The notes beneath the pieces are model-generated. The model was given only the letters and a program-made list of their open reading frames with translations, did no database searches and was not told where the DNA came from. Made by a program: the position numbers and the translations under genes. A stretch of 7,882 nt of DNA from an uncultured Planctomycetota bacterium (GTDB lineage: Bacteria; Planctomycetota; UBA1135; GCA-002686595), in NCBI GenBank assembly GCA_903829565.1, contig CAIKQM010000106.1, positions 1 to 7,882 on the forward strand. Direction: 5' to 3'. Numbering within the stretch: position 1 is the stretch's first letter; the number at the start of each line of letters is the position of its first letter. Below, one piece after another: positions 1 to 7,052 of the stretch.

Positions 1-1344
<1,344 letters not shown>

Positions 1345-1426
1345 GTTTTTTCTGTCTTCATTTGGAGTCGGGTTGCGCCGCACCCTCAAGTGCTGGTCGC
1401 CAACCCTATTATTGCTCGCACGGTTT

Positions 1427-1441
1427 CAAGGGCCACCCTTG
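1427..1441 (-). other. Small hairpin abutting boxA
   Basis: CAAGGG-TGG-CCCTTG on the minus strand forms a perfect 6-bp stem with a 3-nt loop, beginning directly after boxA. It is flanked by the similar strings TTGAAAAC and TTGAAACC, so boxA and the sequence after the hairpin look like a short imperfect repeat. In lambda and E. coli nut-type sites a boxB hairpin also lies beside boxA, though upstream of it. Whether this hairpin has such a role is inference. A 3-nt loop is tight but possible. Confidence 0.4.
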
Positions 1442-1454
1442 TTTTCAAAGAGCA
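1442..1454 (-). promoter_or_regulatory. rRNA boxA antitermination element
   Basis: The minus strand reads TGCTCTTTGAAAA, an excellent match to the boxA of rRNA leaders (TGCTCTTTAACA type), about 100 nt before the mature 16S. In known systems boxA RNA is bound by NusB and the NusE form of ribosomal protein S10, which assemble an antitermination complex so RNA polymerase can cross the untranslated rRNA operon past Rho. Its place between the candidate promoter and the 16S supports the promoter call. Confidence 0.85.
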
Positions 1455-1612
1455 CGCGTCACTGCGGTCGCTGTCGCGCCCGCCGGCCTCGCGTCCGGCC
1501 GTCAACCCCGCTCGTGCGCTGCGTCTTGCTCGCTCAGGACCTCGTCACCTTTCGGTTTTCGTCGTCCGTCGCTCACTTCGTCGCTGTCGCTCTCGCGTTG
1601 TTGGGAGGCGAG

Positions 1613-1640
1613 ATATTAGTGGCGGGCGGCAGGACTTCAA
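1613..1640 (-). promoter_or_regulatory. Candidate sigma-70-type promoter for the rRNA operon
   Basis: On the minus strand TTGAAG (1640-1635) is followed after 16 bp by TAATAT (1618-1613), giving 4 of 6 matches to each consensus box. The bases just after the -10 are CTCGCC, a GC-rich discriminator of the kind associated with stringent control of rRNA promoters. The position, about 270 bp before the 16S and upstream of boxA, is typical for rrn operons. No better pair was found by eye between 1455 and 2000. An A-run at 1654-1658 is too short to call an UP element. The sigma-70 consensus is assumed to apply to this lineage. Confidence 0.5.
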
Positions 1641-1796
1641 TGCCCTGCTTGGGTTTTTCCGCTCAACTTCTGGCCAGCCACCATAAGCCACTGCGCAGCA
1701 GAGACTTAGAACCTAGCCCTTTGACCGCATCCAGCCCCCACAAGGCCCTAGGAGGCCATCGCGAGGGGTAGCAGCCGAGGCATTTTCATCGTGAGG

Positions 1797-1836
1797 GCCC
1801 TTTGTCGGCCCTTTACGGGCGCTCCTGTAGCCCTTT
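1797..1836. repeat. Three GCCCTTT repeats at 11- and 22-bp spacing
   Basis: GCCCTTT (AAAGGGC in the direction of rRNA transcription) starts at 1797, 1808 and 1830. The intervals of 11 and 22 bp put all three copies on roughly the same face of the helix. A fourth copy lies at 1716-1722. The array sits about 160-200 bp upstream of the candidate -35 box. Same-face spacing suits cooperative protein binding, but a chance cluster in GC-rich DNA is possible and no binding protein is known to me. Confidence 0.4.
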
Positions 1837-1853
1837 TTGGACTTTCGCAGCCT

Positions 1854-1878
1854 GGGGCGGGGCAGGCCCCAAAGCCCC
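1854..1878. other. GC-rich hairpin
   Basis: GGGGC-GGGGC-AG-GCCCC-AAA-GCCCC can fold into two stacked GC stems separated by an AAA bulge, with the innermost pair opening to give a loop. No T-run follows on either strand, so it is not a typical intrinsic terminator. It lies upstream of the rRNA promoter and outside any gene I accept. Function unknown. Confidence 0.4.
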
Positions 1879-1964
1879 ACTCCTCCCCGACTAGCCCGCC
1901 CAGCCGCACGAGCGGAAGCTTCCCATGCGCCCCAACCTGACGAGACGCCAGCCCCGCACTTCAT

Positions 1965-1989
1965 TGATCACGCGCAATCATGATCACGC
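1965..1989. repeat. Direct repeat TGATCACGC, 16-bp period
   Basis: TGATCACGC occurs at 1965-1973 and 1981-1989, start to start 16 bp apart. Each copy contains the palindrome TGATCA, and an 8-bp palindrome ATCATGAT lies across the junction at 1977-1984. A further pair, AATCATG, occurs at 1976-1982 and 2000-2006. The cluster sits downstream of the transpeptidase gene and well upstream of the rRNA promoter. It could be a protein-binding site or a chance repetition. Confidence 0.35.
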
Positions 1990-2036
1990 AAGATCTACAA
2001 ATCATGCAGTCAAGCAAACACGACACCACCAACAGC

Positions 2037-2070
2037 GCGGGGCTGATTTCCCGTAGAAAACCAGCCCCGC
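2037..2070 (-). terminator. Hairpin after the L,D-transpeptidase gene
   Basis: A perfect 9-bp GC-rich inverted repeat, GCGGGGCTG (2037-2045) with CAGCCCCGC (2062-2070), around a 16-nt loop, begins 24 nt past the transpeptidase stop codon. The sequence after it on the minus strand, GCTGTTGGTGGTGTCG, is G/T-rich without a true U-tract, so termination may be weak or Rho-assisted. It would insulate the rRNA unit from upstream transcription. Confidence 0.55.
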
Positions 2071-2094
2071 ACCACACGCAACCAGCAAACCTAG

Positions 2095-3486
2095 CTAGCG
2101 GCGCACTTCGATCTTCGCGCCCTTGGGCGCAATCTCGAACAGCTCCTCGACATCCGCATCGCGCATGCGGATACAGCCCTGCGACCCGTCGCGCCCGATG
2201 CTCTGCGGCTCGTTCGTGCCGTGGAATCCAAAGCCCGAGGAGCGCCCCTGCTCATCAATCCATTCGATCCAGCGCGTACCCAGCGGGTTCATAGGATCCC
2301 CGTACGGAACCGGCGCCGCCCCAGGGCGGAACCACATCGGCTCGCGGGTCTTCTCCCCCACCGTGTAGCCCCCAGCCTTCGTAGGCGAGTTCTGGGCCCC
2401 TACGCCACACGGCCAGAACGCGGTCAGCTCCTCGCCCATGTAGTACAGGACCAAGTGCGCACTCAAATCCACGACCACGCGTGCGCGATCCTTGGGCACA
2501 CGCAGCTTCTGGCCGGGATGGATGCGCTCGTTCTTCAGCCCGTTGGCCCGCGCGATCTGACCGGTGCACACCAACAGCTGGGGATCTGTTTCCAGCGCCT
2601 TCTTGCGCATGGAGATCAAGCTGTCCCCGGCTGCCACGGTGATGTCCTGAGCCGGCCAGCCGCCTTGGGGATTCCAGCGGCGCTTGGCCTGCACCTCGGC
2701 CAGCGCACGCGCCCAGGCGTCCACCTCGGCCAAATCCAAATGCCACGGCGCCCGCAGCTGCAGCTCGAGCGCCTCGGTCCACAGTCCCGCAGCCTCAGCT
2801 AGCTTGCCCGAGCGACCGGCCTCACGCGCACGGCGCACCGTGGCTCCGAGCGCGGCGCCCACGACCAAGGGCGGTTCGGCATCTGCGGCCGAGGCGGCGA
2901 CGGCAAGGGCCTGCGGGCCTTCACCCAAGCGGCGCAAGGCCGTGGCCTCCGCGACCTTGATCTCGGGGCGCCCCTCGACCTGCGTGAGCAGCGCGACGGC
3001 ACGCTGCGTTTCCCCGCGCACGCCGGCGGCCAGCCCGAGCACGAGATCCCGGCGCGCACCCACGGCAGCATTCGGGTGAGCCGCGAGCCACGACTCGAGG
3101 CCCTCTGGGCGCAGAGCGAGCTCTTTGGCCAACGCGACCAGCTCATCCGCGGGGCTAGCGGCCGCCGCGCTGTCCTTAGCTGGCGCGGCAGCGGGCTGCG
3201 CCGCGTCTTCACAAGGAGCGGGCGCCTGCTCTTTGGCCACAGGTTGGGCAGGCGTGGCCGGTGCTTCGGTCACCGGAACCGCGGGCGTTTCGTCTGTGCG
3301 CAAGCTGCGCAGCTCCTCGGGGGTCAGCATCGCGCCCGGTGCTGCATCCGCCGCGGAAACCGTACCGCTGGCCTCGTTGCCGGCGGCTGCAGCTTCGTCC
3401 GGGCTACAGCCCGCCGCGGCCAAGGCGACCGCGGACAACAGGAAAGACGGCAGAGTACGTTGAAGGGGGCTGGACTGGTCTCGCAT
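2095..3486 (-). CDS. Predicted lipoprotein L,D-transpeptidase with LysM and YkuD domains
   Basis: Predicted to form 3-3 cross-links in peptidoglycan, or attach proteins to it, in the periplasm; 463 aa from the chosen ATG. Residues 1-27 form a lipoprotein signal (hydrophobic core, then LAAAGC with Cys27). An Ala/Pro-rich low-complexity linker follows to about residue 110, then an Ala-rich helical region resembling TPR repeats to about 280. A LysM domain spans about 282-333 and a C-terminal YkuD catalytic domain about 334-463. Catalytic residues are visible: His422 in HGT and Cys438 in SQGCIRM, 16 residues apart as in the family. The family's usual SHGC His is Gln436 here. The frame is open to an ATG at 3735, but the signal peptide begins at 3486, so the longer start is rejected. 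No Shine-Dalgarno is evident. It lies alone between two hairpins, so probably its own unit. Confidence 0.9.
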   Translation of the reverse strand: MRDQSSPLQRTLPSFLLSAVALAAAGCSPDEAAAAGNEASGTVSAADAAPGAMLTPEELRSLRTDETPAVPVTEAPATPAQPVAKEQAPAPCEDAAQPAAAPAKDSAAAASPADELVALAKELALRPEGLESWLAAHPNAAVGARRDLVLGLAAGVRGETQRAVALLTQVEGRPEIKVAEATALRRLGEGPQALAVAASAADAEPPLVVGAALGATVRRAREAGRSGKLAEAAGLWTEALELQLRAPWHLDLAEVDAWARALAEVQAKRRWNPQGGWPAQDITVAAGDSLISMRKKALETDPQLLVCTGQIARANGLKNERIHPGQKLRVPKDRARVVVDLSAHLVLYYMGEELTAFWPCGVGAQNSPTKAGGYTVGEKTREPMWFRPGAAPVPYGDPMNPLGTRWIEWIDEQGRSSGFGFHGTNEPQSIGRDGSQGCIRMRDADVEELFEIAPKGAKIEVRR

Positions 3487-3566
3487 AGAGCGCGTCACGG
3501 TGCTCGCATCAGGGTGGCGGTGAAATGGGGGTGCGGGAGCCCCAGCCAGACCGTGCCCGTTCGGAT

Positions 3567-3591
3567 CCCGGAACCTCATAAGGTTCCAGGG
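3567..3591 (-). promoter_or_regulatory. Palindrome/hairpin upstream of the transpeptidase start
   Basis: GGAACCT-CATA-AGGTTCC (3570-3587) is a perfect 7-bp inverted repeat with a 4-nt loop. It extends by CCC/GGG across one bulged A. It lies about 84 nt upstream of the transpeptidase ATG, with no T-run after it on the minus strand. It could be an operator half-site pair or a hairpin in the mRNA leader. The sequence alone cannot separate these. Confidence 0.4.
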
Positions 3592-3693
3592 GGGCCCGAA
3601 CACAACGCGGGGTTGCCGCGTCAGCCGTATTGGGCCCGTGGGTATGGTTGTTCGGCTCCGGGGGTCGGAACAGGTACACGAGAAGACCAGTAA

Positions 3694-3723
3694 CTCCCGC
3701 AAGCCGAGCCTAGCCTGCGGGAG
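3694..3723 (-). terminator. Candidate terminator of the ileS transcript
   Basis: CTCCCGCA and TGCGGGAG form a perfect 8-bp stem around a 14-nt loop, starting 28 nt after the ileS stop codon. On the minus strand the stem is followed by TTACTGGTCTTCTCG, moderately T-rich but not a run. Position and a GC-rich stem suit an intrinsic terminator closing the oxidoreductase-ileS unit. The interrupted T-tract leaves the strength uncertain. Confidence 0.55.
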
Positions 3724-3751
3724 GAGCCGTAACAATGCGCCACTTGGCGTG

Positions 3752-6700
3752 TCAGGTCTTCTGCAGAGCTAAGGTGACGCTGCCCTCTGCGCCCAGATCG
3801 TGCGTGGCTTGCGCGAAGGTCGACGGCGCCGGACTGCCGAGCACTAGCTGCGTCGCCATCGTCTCGCTGCGCAACAACTCGGCGTGCTTGGACATGGCGG
3901 CGGCCAAGCGTTCACCGCTGGCCTGCACGTAGAGCGCGATGCGGTCTTCGACCTCGAGCCCGGCGTCCTTGCGCAAGGCGTTGATGCGCGACACGACTTC
4001 GCGCGCCCAGCCTTCGGCAAGCAGCTCCTCGTCGAGCTGTGCATCGATCCACACGACAAGACGGCCATCGGTCTCTACATCGAGATCGCCGCTCGTTTCG
4101 ACCTTGATGTCCACATCCTCGGGCGCGAGCTCCACGCGTTGGCCCTCGACCTGCAGGCTGAGTGTGTGGCCTGCGCGCAACTGCGCCACGCTCTCGGGCG
4201 CGAGTGTGTCGATCGCCGCGGCAACCGCTTTCATCAAGCCGCCGACCTTTTTGCCCAGCACGCGGAAGTTGGCCTTGGCCTTCAACCGGCACACGCCGCC
4301 ATCATCGGTGGCCAAGCTGCCGAAGGCTTTGATGTTCAACTCAGCGAGGATCTGCTCGGACGCAAAGCCCGTGCGCAACAACGCGAGCGCGGACTCATCC
4401 GACGCGCGCACATGCACGGCACGCAACGGCTGACGAATGCCGCGCTTGGCGCGTTCGCGCAAGGCACGGCCCATCTCGACCAAACGCACCACCAGCTGCA
4501 TCGAGTCTTCGAGCGCACGATCGATCAAGGCCGGTTGTGCTTGCGGCAACAACTGGGCGTGCACCGATCCCGTGTTGGGGGTCAGTCGCAGCCAGATCGA
4601 CTCGGCCATGAAGGGCGCGAGCGGCGCCATCAACAGCGCCACGGCCTCCAGTGCAGCATGCAAGGTGTGGAAGCAGGCATCACGATCCGCAGTCCACTCA
4701 CCCTTCCAGAAGCGCGTGCGGTTGCGGCGGATGTACCAGTTGGAGATTTCGTCGACGACGAACTGCTCCAAGGCACGACAGGCGCCAGCGAGATCGTAGT
4801 CAGCCAACTTGGCGCGCACATCGACGATCGTCGACTGCGTGCGCGACACCAGCCAACGATCAATCTCGGGGCGCGCAGCCACCGGCGAAGAACGCGCGGG
4901 ATCAAAGCCTTGGCCCAAGCGCGCGTAGTCCGCGAAGAACTTCCACGAGTTGATCAGCGTGCCGAAGAACTTGCGCCGCACCTCGAGGATGCCGGCGGGA
5001 TCAAAGCGCTTGGGCAGGTGCGTGGCGCCCGACGACAACAAGTACCAGCGCACGGCATCAGCACCGTGCTCGCCGACCGCGGCCCACGGATCGACGATGT
5101 TGCCCAAGCGCTTGCTCATCTTGACCCCATCCTTGTCGAGGATCAGGCCGTTGACGACGCAAGTCTTGTAGACAGGTCCTTGCGGAAAGTTCGCATCAGG
5201 CAGCGATTGCACAAAGGTCCCGATGGCGTGCAGCGTGTAGAACCAGCCGCGTGTTTGGTCGAGGCCTTCGGCGATGAAATCCGCGGGGAATTGAGCCTCC
5301 GCTTGCGCGCGCCCGGCACCGAAAGGCCAGTGCCATTGAGCGTAGGGCATCGCACCCGAGTCGAACCAACAGTCGAGCACACTCTTGGTGCGACGCATGG
5401 TGTGACCGCACTGAGCACAAGGCCAGTGCGGCTCATCGATCGACGGCTTGTGGAAGTCAAAAGTACTGGACAGCCCACCCGCCTTGGCCTCCAGCTCGGC
5501 GCGGCTGCCGATAGCCTCTTCGGCACCGCAGCCATCACATACCCAGAACGGCAACGGCGTGCCCCAGTAACGATCGCGCGAGATGTTCCAGTCGATGTTG
5601 TTCTCAAGCCACTCGCCAAAGCGACCGCTGCCAATCTCGGGCGGAATCCAGCGCACCTGCTTGTTGAGCTCGATCATGCGCTCTTTCATGGCGCTGGTGC
5701 GCAAGTACCACGCCGGCACGGCGTAGTAGAAGAGCGGCGTGTCACAGCGCCAGCAATGCGGATAGCTGTGCGGATCCTTGGCCTTGCGGAACAGCAAGCC
5801 GCGACGCTTGAGGTCCTCGGTCAAGCCCTCATCGGCCTCCTTGAAGAAGGTGCCTTGTGCGACTCCGCCGACGGCACACACCAGCCGACCTTCGGCACCT
5901 ACGGCCTGCTTGATCGGCAGACGATGCTTGCGCGCGACTTCCCAGTCATCGACACCATAGGCTGCAGCTTGGTGCACGATGCCGGTGCCGTCCTCCATCG
6001 TGACGTACTCGGCCGTGTAGACGGCGTGCAGACCTTGGGGATCGGGTGTCCACGCACCAGGCTCGACGAACGGCACATCCGCGCTGAACAACGGCTGGTA
6101 GCGCAAGCCGGCAAGGGCCTTGCCCGGCTTGACGTCCAGAACCTCGTGCTCGCCCAGCACCGCTTGTGCGCGCGCTTGCGCGATCCACACCACTTCGCTG
6201 CCGGCTGAGCCCTTTTCCGCACCTTTGGCCACGGGCAAGGCCACACGCGCGAGCACATACGGCTGGTCCGGATGCACGGCGAGCGCAATGTTGGAGGGCA
6301 ACGTCCACGGCGTGGTCGTCCACGCCAAGAGTGACTCACCATGCGCGCCGCCTACGACTTGGAAGCGCACATGCACGCTCGGATCGAGCACATCGCGGTA
6401 CACGCCGGGTTGGCCCAGCTCGTGCGACGACAAGCCTGTGCCGCAACGGCCGCAGTACGGCAACACACGCTTGCCGCGGTAGGCCATGCCTGCCTTGTGA
6501 AAGCGCGCGAGCAGATTCCACACGCTTTCGACATACGCATCGTCGTAGGTCACATACGGATCGGCATAGTCGAGCCAGTAGCCGATGCGTTCCGACAGTT
6601 GCTCCCAGTCTTGCTTGTAACGCCAGACCGACTCGCGGCAGCGCGCGTTGAACTGGGCGACGCCATAGGCCTCGATCTGCGGTTTGCCGCTGATGCCCAG

Positions 6701-7018
6701 CTCTTTCTCGACGCCGAGCTCGACGGGCAAGCCGTGCGTGTCCCAGCCGGCCTTGCGCACGACATACTTGCCTTCCATCGTGCGGAAGCGACACACGGCG
6801 TCCTTGATGGTGCGCGCGAACACATGGTGAATGCCCGGCTTGCCGTTGGCAGTAGGCGGTCCTTCCCAGAACACGAAGCGCGGAGCATCCTTGCGCGCCG
6901 CTTGCAGCGCTTCGAATACGCGCTCCTCACGCCACTGGGCGACGAGTTGCTCTTCTAATGCGGCAGGGCGTACTGCCGCCGAGTCCGGCAGCGGCGCGAA
7001 GCGTTCATAGGCGGCCAT
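3752..7018 (-). CDS. ileS: Isoleucyl-tRNA synthetase, type 2 (IleRS2), swapped HIGH motif
   Basis: Charges tRNA-Ile with isoleucine using ATP, in the cytoplasm; 1088 aa. The class I Rossmann fold is split by an editing domain. Visible motifs: the HIGH-equivalent PPTANGKPGIHH with Gly62-Ile-His-His65; GWDTHGLPVE at 91-100; editing-domain TTTPWTLPSN at 234-243 and GTGIVHQAAAYGVDD at 344-358; CWRC at 422-425; a four-Cys zinc-like site CDGC/CAQC at 494-497 and 534-537; and KMSKR at 633-637. An anticodon-binding domain (SNWYIRRNRTRFW) and a long type-2 C-terminal region follow. KMSKR rather than KMSKS, the length, and absence of the type-1 C-terminal zinc finger support IleRS2. The ATG at 7018 was chosen because the 60 upstream in-frame residues overlap the preceding gene and look non-coding. 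No Shine-Dalgarno precedes it. The gene starts 34 nt after the oxidoreductase stop, so cotranscription is likely. Confidence 0.96.
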   Translation of the reverse strand: MAAYERFAPLPDSAAVRPAALEEQLVAQWREERVFEALQAARKDAPRFVFWEGPPTANGKPGIHHVFARTIKDAVCRFRTMEGKYVVRKAGWDTHGLPVELGVEKELGISGKPQIEAYGVAQFNARCRESVWRYKQDWEQLSERIGYWLDYADPYVTYDDAYVESVWNLLARFHKAGMAYRGKRVLPYCGRCGTGLSSHELGQPGVYRDVLDPSVHVRFQVVGGAHGESLLAWTTTPWTLPSNIALAVHPDQPYVLARVALPVAKGAEKGSAGSEVVWIAQARAQAVLGEHEVLDVKPGKALAGLRYQPLFSADVPFVEPGAWTPDPQGLHAVYTAEYVTMEDGTGIVHQAAAYGVDDWEVARKHRLPIKQAVGAEGRLVCAVGGVAQGTFFKEADEGLTEDLKRRGLLFRKAKDPHSYPHCWRCDTPLFYYAVPAWYLRTSAMKERMIELNKQVRWIPPEIGSGRFGEWLENNIDWNISRDRYWGTPLPFWVCDGCGAEEAIGSRAELEAKAGGLSSTFDFHKPSIDEPHWPCAQCGHTMRRTKSVLDCWFDSGAMPYAQWHWPFGAGRAQAEAQFPADFIAEGLDQTRGWFYTLHAIGTFVQSLPDANFPQGPVYKTCVVNGLILDKDGVKMSKRLGNIVDPWAAVGEHGADAVRWYLLSSGATHLPKRFDPAGILEVRRKFFGTLINSWKFFADYARLGQGFDPARSSPVAARPEIDRWLVSRTQSTIVDVRAKLADYDLAGACRALEQFVVDEISNWYIRRNRTRFWKGEWTADRDACFHTLHAALEAVALLMAPLAPFMAESIWLRLTPNTGSVHAQLLPQAQPALIDRALEDSMQLVVRLVEMGRALRERAKRGIRQPLRAVHVRASDESALALLRTGFASEQILAELNIKAFGSLATDDGGVCRLKAKANFRVLGKKVGGLMKAVAAAIDTLAPESVAQLRAGHTLSLQVEGQRVELAPEDVDIKVETSGDLDVETDGRLVVWIDAQLDEELLAEGWAREVVSRINALRKDAGLEVEDRIALYVQASGERLAAAMSKHAELLRSETMATQLVLGSPAPSTFAQATHDLGAEGSVTLALQKT

Positions 7019-7052
7019 GAGGCCGACTGTTCTACCAACACCGTGCGCGGTC

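Larger units (their letters stand above)
1345..1612 (-). other. 16S rRNA precursor leader (external transcribed spacer)
   Basis: This is the stretch between the candidate rRNA promoter and the mature 16S 5' end, about 260 nt. It has no plausible coding frame and no tRNA. In transcription order it holds a GC-rich segment with an 11-bp direct repeat (GTCGCTGTCGC on the plus strand at 1580-1590 and 1467-1477), then boxA (1454-1442), a small hairpin (1441-1427), and a final segment ending in a short A-run just before the 16S. In most bacteria such leaders pair with sequence beyond the 16S 3' end to form the RNase III processing stem. The partner strand lies outside the window, so that stem cannot be checked. 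The transcription start is inferred from the promoter and could be anywhere near 1602-1609. Confidence 0.6.
1641..2036. other. Non-coding region between ldt terminator and rRNA promoter
   Basis: About 400 bp without a convincing gene. It contains four copies of GCCCTTT (1716-1722, 1797-1803, 1808-1814, 1830-1836), a GC-rich hairpin at 1854-1878, a third copy of the terminator-arm sequence at 1948-1959, and a more AT-rich patch near 1960-2013 with direct repeats TGATCACGC and AATCATG. A TTGACT string (2013-2008, minus strand) looks like a -35 box but has no acceptable -10 at 16-18 bp. I found no tRNA, rRNA fragment, insertion sequence or CRISPR repeat. The region probably serves as upstream regulatory DNA for the rRNA promoter, which is inference from position. 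Confidence 0.5.
3487..3751. other. Intergenic region upstream of the transpeptidase gene
   Basis: 265 bp between the isoleucyl-tRNA synthetase stop and the transpeptidase start. It holds the candidate ileS terminator (3694-3723) and a second hairpin (3567-3591). The transpeptidase promoter should lie between them. The best string found on the minus strand is TTGTGT with TATGAG about 19 bp later, inside the second hairpin, which is too weak to call. The transpeptidase frame stays open through much of this stretch, but the translation there looks non-coding. Confidence 0.5.

Noticed and set aside
1402..1455. AT-rich TAATAG string in the leader as a second rRNA promoter -10
   Set aside because: The TTGAAA strings upstream of it are at the wrong spacing, and one is part of boxA.
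1713..1964. 83-codon open frame on the minus strand upstream of the rRNA promoter
   Set aside because: The translation is Gly/Arg/Ser-rich without any domain, signal or homologous look. It overlaps a GC hairpin and the GCCCTTT repeats, and no ribosome binding site is seen. Treated as chance.
1985..2013. TTGACT as a -35 box for a second rRNA promoter
   Set aside because: No acceptable -10 hexamer lies 16-18 bp downstream; the best positions read TGCGTG or TTGCGT.
3487..3735. 83-residue N-terminal extension of the transpeptidase from an ATG at 3735
   Set aside because: It would bury the lipoprotein signal peptide, contains no recognisable domain and runs through hairpin sequences. The ATG at 3486 begins the signal peptide directly.
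3884..6208. 774-codon open frame on the plus strand, antisense to ileS
   Set aside because: It lies wholly within ileS, whose motifs are unmistakable. Long antisense open frames are expected opposite GC-rich genes, and the translation shows no recognisable domain.
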